From assembly GCA_050952085.1 (NCBI GenBank), contig JBMNKH010000004.1, forward strand, positions 248,001-312,000: a stretch of DNA of 64,000 bases, read 5' to 3'. The position numbers and the translations under genes are program-made. The stretch is from DTU015 sp012837895. Lineage in GTDB: Bacteria; Bacillota; Sulfobacillia; Fermentithermobacillales; Fermentithermobacillaceae. Numbering within the stretch: position 1 is the stretch's first letter; every line of letters begins with the position of its first letter. The notes under the pieces were generated by a model. It worked only from the letters and a program-made list of their open reading frames with translations, searched no databases and was not told where the DNA came from. Shown piece after piece: positions 26,467-39,383 of the stretch.

Positions 26467-28067
26467 AACACCCTCAACTCCTCCCCGCTACCGGAGTACC
26501 CGCGGCCCAGGACCGGGAGGCCGCAAGCTATAGCTGCACGAAGATATTCCACTATTTCTTCAGTCATCTTTTCGCCTGGAACAACCACAGGAGACCCTGG
26601 AGGGTAGATTAGTACCGTGTCACAGCTGATTTTGCCCACCGATTCTTCAAGGGAAAACTGCCTGCTGCGGGAATAAAACGCCTGGGGGAGGGGTATCACA
26701 GTCTCCGCCCTTGGCGGTTCGTACTTAAGCAGTTGTTTGATCAAATTTGCCCGGCCAGCCCCTGCTTCCCCGGAAGAGCCGGTGCTTAAGCGCCCATGCC
26801 CGAAACACTCCCCGGATATTTCCTGGAAAGCCCTGACCACTTTTTCAACGTCGGATGAATTGTCAGCTCCTGTGACCATCAAAACAACATAATCTGGCCC
26901 TACCATTTCCGGAACAACCCTTGCCTTATCCCAGAGCAATTCCTGCACCTGGGGCCCTGATATGCCCAATTCCGACACGTCGATTAGGATCTTTACAGGA
27001 TCCCAGTTGGCTTCTTCAGGAGCCCTTACCCTTATCCCCCTGATGTTTGATAGTTCCCGCCTAATCAGGTGTGCTGATTGTATCATTGATTCAACCCATG
27101 TCGCATCCTGTTTGAGACCTCCTATTGCCCTTTCCAAAGATGCGAGCAGGATATACGAAGGCGAGGTAGATTGAACCAACCTTAGTGCTTCTGGTACGTT
27201 AGATGCCAGCGCCGGAAACTGCCGGGCGCATTTTGCAGTCACATGCATCAAGCCTGTCTGGGTGAAAGCTTCAGTGGTTTTGTGAGCACCGTGAACTACC
27301 AAACTGGCCCCTGTTTCAATAGCTGAAACAGGTAGGTTGTCAGAGAAACTAAACAGGGTTCCGTGGGCTTCATCAACTATGACAGGGACACCCAAGCTGT
27401 CAGCGTATTCGCAAATACCGGTAAGGTCCCGGCATACCCCTGTATAGGTGGGATTGACCACAAGGATGCCGCGTATCCCTCCAGCTCGGTCCAGGCGGCC
27501 ATTGGAAGCGGCCTCGTCAAGTTGGGCTTCTATGTCAGATACTTTTAGGGGCAGGTAACCGCCAAAACTGCTGTCGTATTCAGGGTAAACGAACAGTGGT
27601 TCCAAGCCTGACAGGATAAGGCCTGAAGTTATGGAGCGATGGGCGTTTCTGGGGACTATTACCATACCAGGCCCCATGGTCATCCTGAGGCCTATCAACG
27701 AAGCCAGTATCCCGCATGTAGCCCCGTTTATGAGACAGTAGGTCGCTGCAGTACCGAAAGCTTCAGCCATGGCATCCTGCATGTCTTTGATAACCCCGCC
27801 TGGGTAGTGGAGGTTATCCAATCCAGGTATTTCAGTGACGTCCATGGGTTTAACGGCGTCCAGTGCACCCCGAAGGATGTCAACTATGTCAGACACAGCG
27901 CCGCCTTCAGCGGTTAGAAGTATCCTTAGGCGCTCATCTCGTTTGTGTCCGTGTTTGCCCTGCCTATACTTAATACGCCCCTTGTGTCCCGGCATATGCA
28001 TCCTCACAGGGTCCTGTCCTATGTAATAAGCGATGTTTTGAAGAATACCACCAGGTGCTTTATCCAT
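26451..28067 (-). CDS. Orn/Lys/Arg decarboxylase family protein (YaaO-like)
   Basis: A 538-residue PLP-dependent fold-type I decarboxylase. The PLP lysine lies in VVHGAHKTTEAFTQTGLMH, preceded by VDEAHGTLF. The N-terminus PVRMHMPGHKGR and the C-terminal domain ending in LIYPPGSPVVVPGE are typical. Members act on arginine, lysine or ornithine for polyamine synthesis. Which amino acid is used cannot be read from the sequence. It is the first gene of the tmk-darA-holB-ricT-rsmI run, as yaaO is in Bacillus. Confidence 0.9.
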   Translation of the reverse strand: MDKAPGGILQNIAYYIGQDPVRMHMPGHKGRIKYRQGKHGHKRDERLRILLTAEGGAVSDIVDILRGALDAVKPMDVTEIPGLDNLHYPGGVIKDMQDAMAEAFGTAATYCLINGATCGILASLIGLRMTMGPGMVIVPRNAHRSITSGLILSGLEPLFVYPEYDSSFGGYLPLKVSDIEAQLDEAASNGRLDRAGGIRGILVVNPTYTGVCRDLTGICEYADSLGVPVIVDEAHGTLFSFSDNLPVSAIETGASLVVHGAHKTTEAFTQTGLMHVTAKCARQFPALASNVPEALRLVQSTSPSYILLASLERAIGGLKQDATWVESMIQSAHLIRRELSNIRGIRVRAPEEANWDPVKILIDVSELGISGPQVQELLWDKARVVPEMVGPDYVVLMVTGADNSSDVEKVVRAFQEISGECFGHGRLSTGSSGEAGAGRANLIKQLLKYEPPRAETVIPLPQAFYSRSRQFSLEESVGKISCDTVLIYPPGSPVVVPGEKMTEEIVEYLRAAIACGLPVLGRGYSGSGEELRVFCLDQ

Positions 28068-28389
28068 GACCCGTACCCGCTCCTTGTATGGTCTTTCTAT
28101 TCCCTTTCTGGTGTCTACTTTATCTTACAACAACAACAAGGCCTGTGGTAATCCAGCAGACAAGCTATCCAGTTTTATCCACAGAATTTGGTATTTATCC
28201 CCAGAGTTGTCAACACATTTCTTCACAAGCCCTGATACCAAGACAGCCAGGTGCATGCATCCAGGCAGCGTATGACCGCGTAAGTTGAGACTTCTGTAAC
28301 AAATGCTAGAATATACTAGTGGGTGCGGGTTCGCGCCCCAGAGGGTGCTAAGGCCCACTGACATCCGGATAAACTGGTGAGGTGTTATT
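28068..28389. promoter_or_regulatory. Intergenic region with DnaA-box-like sites and a sigma-A promoter
   Basis: 322 bases between divergent genes. Three same-direction sites resemble the DnaA box: CTATCCAGT (28165), the exact consensus TTATCCACA (28175-28183) and TTATCCCCA (28195-28203), spaced 10 and 20 bases apart. Further right, TTGAGA (28285-28290), 16 bases and TAGAAT (28307-28312) form a plus-strand promoter for the membrane-fusion gene. Its leader could form a GTGGG/CCCAC hairpin. No small gene is visible. Confidence 0.5.
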
Positions 28390-29997
28390 ATGCAGACGAT
28401 TAGGAAGATGTTCTCAGGCCGGCGTAAGCTTTGGATTATCTTAATCCTGGTCATAGGAATCGTGGTCTGGAGAGGAATTTCACTCAGGCAACGCATCCTG
28501 GCAACGACCCAGGGCCAGAGTTTCCGCCTGGCAAGGGTTACACGGGGAGCCATTGATGTCGCCGTCACCGGAACCGGCACAGTGAGGCCTCATAGGCGCT
28601 GGGAGCTGCCGGCAAAGCACGGGGGAGAAGTAACCGGGGTGTTTGTTAGTCCCGGGCAGGATGTAAAACAGGGCCAGCTACTTGCACAGCTGGAGACCGG
28701 GGATGTCCTGCTGAGCATTGACGATGCAAGCTTGGAACTCAAGCAAATTGAGACTACCATTTCGGACTTACAAGACAAATACGCCTCGCTTACCGTTACA
28801 AGCCGATGGGAAGGAGCCGTAACCCGCTTGTCTGTAAAGGAAGGCCAGTCTGTGATTGAGGGCGCTCACATATGCACCATCACCGCTTCACATATGGAAG
28901 TGAGCGCTTACTTCAACAAGACTCAGGCAGAAAGAATAGCGCTGGGACAAGAAGCAGGGGTTTTCTTCCTGGACCTCTTGACTACAGTTCCTGGTAAGGT
29001 GACACATGTAAACCAGACAGGAGAAGCAAGGGAAGGCGGGGTAGTGCTGTATCCGGTTACGGTAGAAATCGAAAAGTTGGGAGCCCTCATGCCAGGAATG
29101 TCAGTGGTTGTCGAAATAGACACCGGCCAAGGGGTAGTGAAGTCGTACCACGAGGACAACCAGCTTTCAGATGTGGTGCATGGAATAACTGCTAAGGCCG
29201 GCGGTACTGTTACCGGCGTGTGCGTTGCTGAAGGTGACCGTGTTCAAGCCGGTGACATTCTTGTCCAGCTGGAGAACAAATCAATTGAGTCTCAGATAGA
29301 AACCAACTTGCTCAAGCTGAAGCATGCTGAAAACAGGCTGGCCTCTCTGGAAGACACGCTGGACTCACAAACTGTAACCGCTCCTGAAGACTGCACCGTG
29401 ATCGATGTGCGGGTACAAGAAGGAGATAATGTGCCAGCCGGGTCTGTCATAGTGGTGGTTGGCGACCTTAGCGTCATGGAGATCACTCTCCCAATAGACG
29501 AAATTGACGCAGGTAAAGTCAAGACCGGCCAGACTGCTACAATTACCGCGGATGCTGTGCCTGGAAAGCAATTTCCGGGAACTGTTTCAACCATAAGTTT
29601 TGAGGGAAAGCCCACCGGTGGAATAGCAACCTTCGACGCAAAAATACTGGTGGAATCCCAGGGCGGGCTGCTCTCAGGAATGTCATGCGACGTGGTAATC
29701 AACACAGATTCACGAAGCAATGCCCTGCTGCTCCCTGTAGAAGCGCTCCAATCTAAAGACGGAGGTTATGTGGTATGGGTTGTGCGCGGCGTCTCTGAAA
29801 GCGAGATGGAATCAGAGCGCCTAAGCCCGGCTGCTGCCCGTAAAATACTCGCCGGAGCTGAACCTGTAAGTGTCGAGATAGGGCTCATCAGCTCGAATAG
29901 CGCAGAAGTCCTCAGCGGACTCCAAGAGGGTGATGCTGTGTTGATATTCTCCGGGAGTTCCTGGCCGTTTGGGAACATGAGGTTCCGGGTACCATGA
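28390..29997 (+). CDS. Membrane-fusion protein with internally duplicated adaptor (HlyD/MacA type)
   Basis: A 535-residue periplasmic-adaptor-like protein with one N-terminal membrane anchor (about residues 14-28). It contains four lipoyl half-motifs (GGEVTGVFVSPGQDVKQG at 78, EGAVTRLSVKEGQSVIEG at 141, GGTVTGVCVAEGDRVQAG at 271, DCTVIDVRVQEGDNVPAG at 334) and two beta-barrel segments (about 168-245 and 361-440). That is, the MacA-type unit occurs twice in one chain. Family members normally have one unit and about 370-400 residues. GAGGTG precedes the ATG. It is followed by a MacB-type permease, but no ABC ATPase gene is nearby. Confidence 0.85.
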   Translation: MQTIRKMFSGRRKLWIILILVIGIVVWRGISLRQRILATTQGQSFRLARVTRGAIDVAVTGTGTVRPHRRWELPAKHGGEVTGVFVSPGQDVKQGQLLAQLETGDVLLSIDDASLELKQIETTISDLQDKYASLTVTSRWEGAVTRLSVKEGQSVIEGAHICTITASHMEVSAYFNKTQAERIALGQEAGVFFLDLLTTVPGKVTHVNQTGEAREGGVVLYPVTVEIEKLGALMPGMSVVVEIDTGQGVVKSYHEDNQLSDVVHGITAKAGGTVTGVCVAEGDRVQAGDILVQLENKSIESQIETNLLKLKHAENRLASLEDTLDSQTVTAPEDCTVIDVRVQEGDNVPAGSVIVVVGDLSVMEITLPIDEIDAGKVKTGQTATITADAVPGKQFPGTVSTISFEGKPTGGIATFDAKILVESQGGLLSGMSCDVVINTDSRSNALLLPVEALQSKDGGYVVWVVRGVSESEMESERLSPAAARKILAGAEPVSVEIGLISSNSAEVLSGLQEGDAVLIFSGSSWPFGNMRFRVP

Positions 29998-30110
29998 GCA
30001 CTGTCTTCGCTCCTGGCCCACGAGGCAACAGCATTCGCAAACATGAGCTTCCGGATACCGCGAACACCAGGAAGGCTCGTGCAAATACCGGTAGCGGCGA
30101 AAGGATGTAG
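29994..30110 (+). CDS. Possible 38-residue peptide between adaptor and permease
   Basis: An ATG overlapping the stop of the adaptor gene (ATGA) opens a 38-codon frame ending at TAG 30108-30110, 5 bases before the permease start. Its sequence resembles no known domain. Part of it comes from a degenerate tandem copy of the end of the adaptor gene (29974-30001 versus 30040-30067), so it may be only linker DNA left after rearrangement. An ABC ATPase normally occupies this position. Confidence 0.25.
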   Translation: MSTVFAPGPRGNSIRKHELPDTANTRKARANTGSGERM

Positions 30111-30115
30111 GGGTA

Positions 30116-31288
30116 ATGGACTTCCTCACTACCTTGAAAATAGGACTTGGGGCTGTAATGGCTAACAGGCTGCGTTCGGCCCTTACTATCTTGGGGGTCA
30201 CTATTGGTATCGCCGCTGTTATAGGGGTGGTAGCTATCGGCGAAGGTGCACAAAACGAGGTGACCGGCGAGATAGAGGCTCTGGGCACATACCTTCTCAC
30301 AGTATCAATAAGGGGCAGGGGGCCTGACATGGTTCTCACCCAAAGCGAGCTAGACGATATTGTGTATGATATTCCAGGCATAGCAGCTGTGTCCCCTGTG
30401 ATTACTTCCTCAGGTGTCGCCAAACATGGCACCGGCCGTTTCGACTGCAGCATAGCCGGGGTCAATCACCAATATGCGACTGTCCGTGATATTCAGGTTG
30501 AAAGGGGCAGGTTCATCTCGGCCATCGATGTGGATACCCGTCAAAAGGTATCGATAATTGGCCAAAATGTGGCACTGGAGCTCTTCGGCCTGTCTAACCC
30601 GGTAGGCGAAACCATCAAACTAAACGGCCAGACGTTTTCAGTGATAGGCGTCTTGGAGCCCAGGGGTGGCGGTATCGCCGGTTCTGAGGATGATCAGGTG
30701 ATAATTCCAGTTACAACAGCTGAAAGACTCCTTGGAAGGCGGGGATTCACCGCGTTTTACATCAAAGGTCAGGACAAAGACTCGGTTGACGTGATTTCTT
30801 CTGCTGTGGAAAACCGTCTCAACAGGCGCTTCAGGGACGAAAACGCTTACAGGATCTTCAATCAAACCCAGGTGCTCGAGATTGTTCAGAGCGTGAGCCG
30901 GACCCTCACATTGATGCTCGGCGGTATCGCTTTCATTTCGCTCTTGGTGGGCGGCATAGGCATCATGAACATCATGCTTGTATCAGTTGTCGAGCGCACC
31001 AGGGAAATAGGGCTGCGGAAAGCCGTAGGCGCGACAAATCAGGATATCCTGCGCCAGTTCCTTCTGGAATCAGTAGTGCTTAGTCTGATTGGAGCGGCAC
31101 TGGGAATAGCAGTTGGCACTTTGCTGGCCCGTGGCATTGCGCTTTTCATCGGGATTTCGCCTGTGTTCCCATGGAAGGGAGCTGCGATTGCTATCGCCTT
31201 GTCCATAGGGGTTGGTGTGAGCTTTGGGAGTCTTCCTGCAAACAGGGCTGCCAACCTGGAGCCTATACAAGCTCTCAGGACAGAGTAA
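30116..31288 (+). CDS. MacB/FtsX-type ABC transporter permease
   Basis: A 390-residue permease of the type VII ABC (mechanotransmission) class. It has a membrane segment near residues 18-43 (RSALTILGVTIGIAAVIGVV), a large MacB-type extracytoplasmic domain (about 45-265) and three C-terminal membrane segments. A conserved cytoplasmic loop (VERTREIGLRKAVGATNQDI) contacts the ATPase. AAAGGA lies 10 bases before the ATG. Together with the adaptor it suggests export of a peptide, lipid or drug. The ATPase must be supplied from elsewhere. Confidence 0.9.
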   Translation: MDFLTTLKIGLGAVMANRLRSALTILGVTIGIAAVIGVVAIGEGAQNEVTGEIEALGTYLLTVSIRGRGPDMVLTQSELDDIVYDIPGIAAVSPVITSSGVAKHGTGRFDCSIAGVNHQYATVRDIQVERGRFISAIDVDTRQKVSIIGQNVALELFGLSNPVGETIKLNGQTFSVIGVLEPRGGGIAGSEDDQVIIPVTTAERLLGRRGFTAFYIKGQDKDSVDVISSAVENRLNRRFRDENAYRIFNQTQVLEIVQSVSRTLTLMLGGIAFISLLVGGIGIMNIMLVSVVERTREIGLRKAVGATNQDILRQFLLESVVLSLIGAALGIAVGTLLARGIALFIGISPVFPWKGAAIAIALSIGVGVSFGSLPANRAANLEPIQALRTE

Positions 31289-31437
31289 AACTCTCCGCCC
31301 GGGTTTGAGACCTGCAACGGATTTGTGCTGCTTTTTCAACGATAGCTGCCTTTCCCCCGACAGCTGCCTTTTCACCGTAGTTTCTTTCCTCATGCTTTAG
31401 GAATCGAGGGAGGCGGAACGAAAGGCCCGCAACACAA

Positions 31438-31464
31438 AAAGCCCCACCTTTACGGTGAGGCTTT
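31438..31464 (-). terminator. Terminator of the rRNA operon
   Basis: On the minus strand an 11-bp stem with one mismatch (AAAGCCTCACC and GGTGGGGCTTT, loop GTAAA) is followed by TTGTGTTG. It lies 10 bases after the 3' end of 5S rRNA. Confidence 0.8.
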
Positions 31465-31473
31465 GAATGAACA

Positions 31474-31589
<116 letters not shown>

Positions 31590-31645
31590 AACTTCGTTTT
31601 CAATCTTTGACTTAAGAGAGGTCCGCGAAACTAACTTAAGCGCAG

Positions 31646-34618
<2,973 letters not shown>

Positions 34619-34732
34619 TCCCGCGGCTTAAGTCAGTCCCGCGGAAATCAATTCATAGCTATCATAGCTATCCTAATTCGCGCTTATTTGATGCTCCGTT
34701 ACCTCTCTTAAGTTGTCAAAGACCGGTTTAGA

Positions 34733-34808
34733 TGGTGGAGACGGGCGGAATCGAACCGCCGACCTCCTGCTTGCAAAGCAGGCGCTCTCCCAACTGAGCC
34801 ACGCCCCC
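34733..34808 (-). tRNA. tRNA-Ala (anticodon TGC)
   Basis: A 76-base cloverleaf with an encoded CCA end. The acceptor GGGGGCG pairs with CGTCTCC using wobble positions. The anticodon stem CCTGC/GCAGG has loop TTTGCAA (anticodon TGC) and the T-loop is TTCGATT. It lies in the 16S-23S spacer with tRNA-Ile, a standard arrangement. Confidence 0.97.
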
Positions 34809-34852
34809 ACACACTATTTGCTCTTGTCATACAAAAGGACCAGGCTTCTTCA

Positions 34853-34929
<77 letters not shown>

Positions 34930-34979
34930 ACACGCCTTAGTCCCTCAAAACCGAACAGCGTAGAGACATTGTAAGGTCT

Positions 34980-36522
<1,543 letters not shown>

Positions 36523-36588
36523 CACCTGTTCCTTAACTCAAAGTCTTCTACGCTGTTCAGTTTTCAAGGACCGAAGCGAACAGGCTCT

Positions 36589-36617
36589 ATATTACCTGGT
36601 CGCGTCGCTTTTGTCAA
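36589..36617 (-). promoter_or_regulatory. rRNA operon promoter
   Basis: On the minus strand TTGACA (36617-36612), exactly 17 bases and TAATAT (36594-36589) form a near-perfect sigma-A promoter about 65 bases before 16S. The leader contains CCTTGAAAACTGAACAG, a sequence often seen in Bacillota rRNA leaders and spacers. Only one promoter is visible before the adjacent insertion element. Confidence 0.85.
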
Positions 36618-36797
36618 CATCCCCTGGAGTTATTTTTTCACATGAATCTGCAACAAACTTAGAGGTTTGTGTGCCATAACTCGCAAGGGGCACTTGCTAT
36701 CTTACCATACGAAAATCACATCTGCAAGGTGAATATTCCTTGTGTGCTACCGGCCAGTGATATTGTCACCCTGTAAGCGGACAGAGAAAATGTCACC

Positions 36798-37749
36798 ATG
36801 AGAGGAGAACACTTTTCCTTGAGCGCAAAGGAAGCACGAAGAGTTTACGTCATGGAACAAGTGCTGGACGGGAAACTGACAGTCAAACTGGCAGCTGAAC
36901 TCTTGGGCCTTAGCGAGCGGCAGGTGAAACGGTTGAAGAAAGGGATGATAGAAAAAGGTGTTGCGGCCCTCATGCATGGCAACAGAGGCCGCACACCCAA
37001 ACACACCATATCTGAGGATATCAGAGATATGGTCGCTGCGCTAGCTCAAGATTTGTACAAGGATGCAAGTGCCCAGCACATCTCAGAGCTTTTGGCCGAA
37101 TATCAAGACATACATATATCCGCCAGGTCGGTAAGGAGGATACCATGTTCACGCACGGTCGCCCCAGGCCAAAGGCCGGATCGAACGCCTGTGGGAAACC
37201 CTACAGAGCCGTTTAAGGGTGGAAATGAGGCTTGCAGGGATTACAACGATTGAAGAGGCGAATGCGTTTCTTCCCGGCTTCATAGAGAGATTTAACGCCC
37301 GTTTTGCAGTGGACCCGCAAGACCCTGAACCGGCTCTTCTCCCCCGCATGACGGGACGGGATCTTGAAACCATAATCTGTATCAAGGAAGACCGCCAAGC
37401 AAAGTGCTCTGTAATCTCCTACTCTGGCCGCAAGTACAAGCTGGTTGACCAAAAAGGCAACCTTGCATCTTTACCGCCCAGAGCCAAGGTTCAAGTACTA
37501 ATCCACTTGGATGGCTCCATAGAAGCCATGTACCAGGAAAAACTGTATTTCCTTTGCGAATTCGAACCCGTACCGGCACCCAAGCCTGTACCTGCCCCTG
37601 CTGGGAAAAAACCCACGGGACGCAAACCTAATCCCAACAACCCGTGGCTGAAGTTCAAGATTCCACCGAAACACGATGACCCGGTAGAACAGTACTTCCA
37701 GAAGAGAAACAAAAGACTTAGCTTGATTCTTCAGCAATACCAAAACTGA
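36798..37749 (+). pseudogene. Transposase with deleted catalytic core and frameshift
   Basis: The first frame (from 36798) encodes the N-terminal helix-turn-helix (KLAAELLGLSERQVKRLKKG, then MHGNRGRTPKH) to about residue 115. The second frame resumes near 37157 with AKGRIERLWETLQSRLRVEM, the conserved region containing the last catalytic Glu of DDE integrases, and runs to 37749. The roughly 140-residue core with the first two Asp residues is missing, and the halves are out of frame. The element cannot transpose by itself. Apparent intact frames on each side are fragments of this gene. Confidence 0.85.
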
Positions 37750-37752
37750 GAT

Positions 37753-37778
37753 GTGGCGGCGGACGCCGCCACTTCTTA
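37753..37778 (+). terminator. Terminator after the transposase
   Basis: A perfect 8-bp stem GTGGCGGC/GCCGCCAC (37753-37760 and 37765-37772) with loop GGAC is followed by TTCTT, 3 bases after the transposase stop and inside the inverted-repeat borders. Confidence 0.55.
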
Positions 37779-37849
37779 AACAAAGAGGGGGACATTTTCA
37801 CTGTCCAAATTAGTATTCTTGGGGGTGACAAAATCACTGTCCGTTGACA

Positions 37850-37870
37850 TGCCCCGGAAACTCCGGGGCA
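37850..37870. repeat. Inverted repeat next to the IS end
   Basis: A perfect 9-bp palindrome TGCCCCGGA/TCCGGGGCA with a 3-base loop, 7 bases outside the right end of the insertion element and about 90 bases past the stop of the aldo/keto reductase gene. No T tract follows on either strand, so termination is unlikely. It could have been an insertion target. Confidence 0.4.
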
Positions 37871-37959
37871 TTGAAGACATTTCTCTTGTAAGCTGCAGGA
37901 CATCACTTCGTCCCGGTATGTCCACACCAGCCAGGCAGGGCGGACCTACTAGCTTCCGC

Positions 37960-39099
37960 TTACTTCCTTCCGGCTGCACTCCTGATCTGTTTCAGGTGTT
38001 CCCTTATAGGCAAGTTCTGGGGACATGCCGCTTCGCATTCGCCGCACTCTACGCAATTCTCGGGATTGCCCCAGTTTTCAGCAATCCAATCGTACCTCGT
38101 TGCAAAGCTATCGAGGGTGTTGTACATATAGGCGTCGTTATAGTAATCAAAAAGCTCAGGTATTACAATCTCCTGGGGGCACGGCAAGCAATATTCGCAA
38201 GCTGTGCAATCGACTTTGATCCGCTTCCTGTAAGAAGCTTTGATTTCCTCGAACAGATCCAACTCTTCCTGGGTGAGGGAGTTGGGCAACGCGGTGCGAG
38301 CTGTCTCGATGTTCTGCTTGACTTCGCTGAGCTTACCCATACCGCTCAGCACTACGGTCACTTCAGGATGATTCCATATCCAGCGGAGCGCCCAATCAGC
38401 AGGAGTACGCACCTTCCCTGACCGGTCCATGATCTCCTGTACTTCGGCAGGTATGTTCTTCACCAGGCGCCCGCCCCTGAGCGGTTCCATTATCACAACA
38501 GCCAGGTTCTTTGCTGCCGCATACTTGAGCCCTTCGGTTCCTGCTTGAAACTCCTCATCCATGTAGTTGTACTGGATCTGGCAGAAATCCCAATCATAAG
38601 CGTCAACTATGGTCTTAAACGTATCCACGTCATCGTGGAATGAAAACCCTGCATACCTGATGCGGCCGTCTTGTTTGGCCCTTTCCATGAACGAAAACAC
38701 GTCATTTTTCAAGATGTTGTTCCATCTGTCCTTATTCAAGGTGTGCATCAAGTACATGTCGATACGGTCTGTCTGGAGCCTTGAAAGCTGGATATCCAGG
38801 TACTTGTCAAAAGCTTCCGGGTTTTCAATGAGCCATGTGGGGCACTTTGTGGCCAGCTTCACCCGGTCCCTGTAACCGCCTTTGAGTATGCGCCCGAGGA
38901 CTACTTCACATTGCTCGCGATGGTAGCTATATGCTGTATCAACGTAATCCACACCGTTGTCCACAGCGTAGTAGATCATTTCGGCAGTCTTTTCCTCATC
39001 GATTTTATCAGGTTGATCGTCGATTACCGGAAGCCGCATACAACCAAATCCCAAGGCCGAAACCTCAAAGTCATGAAATCCGAACTTTCTGCGCTGCAT
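37960..39099 (-). CDS. Aldo/keto reductase with C-terminal 4Fe-4S domain
   Basis: A 379-residue fusion. Residues 1-280 are an aldo/keto reductase barrel (LGFGCMRLPVIDD, the catalytic Tyr in DYVDTAYSYHRE, KLATKCPTW, ALRWIWNHPEVTVVLSGM). Residues 290-379 carry ferredoxin-like cysteines (CTACEYCLPCPQ and CVECGECEAACPQ). Such proteins are common in anaerobes and probably pass electrons between Fe-S and NAD(P)H pools. Substrates are unknown. The ATG at 39099 has GGAGG 6 bases upstream. An earlier in-frame start adds 22 unrelated residues. Confidence 0.9.
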   Translation of the reverse strand: MQRRKFGFHDFEVSALGFGCMRLPVIDDQPDKIDEEKTAEMIYYAVDNGVDYVDTAYSYHREQCEVVLGRILKGGYRDRVKLATKCPTWLIENPEAFDKYLDIQLSRLQTDRIDMYLMHTLNKDRWNNILKNDVFSFMERAKQDGRIRYAGFSFHDDVDTFKTIVDAYDWDFCQIQYNYMDEEFQAGTEGLKYAAAKNLAVVIMEPLRGGRLVKNIPAEVQEIMDRSGKVRTPADWALRWIWNHPEVTVVLSGMGKLSEVKQNIETARTALPNSLTQEELDLFEEIKASYRKRIKVDCTACEYCLPCPQEIVIPELFDYYNDAYMYNTLDSFATRYDWIAENWGNPENCVECGECEAACPQNLPIREHLKQIRSAAGRK

Positions 39100-39181
39100 A
39101 ATCCGCCTCCAAATCACAAGTGGTATACACAATGGTCTGGCATTACCACTTCTATGCGAAAACATCCTTTCCCTTCCCTGT

Positions 39182-39268
39182 AGCTATTTGTCCTAAACAG
39201 ACCCTCCGGCGTCGAGCTGACAACAGAAGGTCGGATTACTTCCCGGCAGCTATTTGTCCTAAGCAGAC
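39182..39268. repeat. Direct repeat pair upstream of the pilus-like operon
   Basis: Two 21-base copies of AGCTATTTGTCCTAARCAG plus AC at 39182-39202 and 39248-39268 differ at one base and are 66 bases apart (about 6.3 helical turns). They lie in the 284-base gap between the aldo/keto reductase start and the transglutaminase-like gene. They could be regulator sites or repeats of an RNA motif. I do not recognise them, and no coding frame or clear promoter is seen in the gap. Confidence 0.6.
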
Positions 39269-39383
39269 GGAGCAGGGATTCCGATAAATATTAAGCCTGC
39301 ATTTGGACTATGACGCAGGATGATCCGGATTCAGACGGCAGAGCAGCCATCAAAAGCAGCCGGTTTCCAAGGAGGTTACTTAC

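Larger units (their letters stand above)
36752..37842 (+). mobile_element. Decayed insertion sequence with double terminal repeats
   Basis: A segment of about 1.09 kb bounded by inverted repeats. The outer ends (36752-36771 and 37823-37842) share GGGTGACAAWATCACTGKCC, and the inner copies (36779-36797 and 37788-37806) share a related GGKGACATTTTCWCTGTCC. Each end therefore carries two transposase-binding-like sites. The transposase inside resembles the ISNCY/integrase-like IS group but is broken. No clear target-site duplication is visible. It lies just upstream of the rRNA promoter. Confidence 0.75.

Noticed and set aside
28149..28203. Replication origin
   Set aside because: There are only a few DnaA-box-like sites, no dnaA or dnaN, and no AT-rich unwinding region. 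Gene order places oriC to the right of the window.
36798..37253. Intact-looking 151-codon helix-turn-helix gene
   Set aside because: It is only the N-terminal fragment of the deleted transposase. After about residue 115 it reads out of frame.
39182..39268. CRISPR array
   Set aside because: Only two repeat copies, 21 bases long with 45 bases between, and no cas genes. No CRISPR pattern was seen anywhere in the window.
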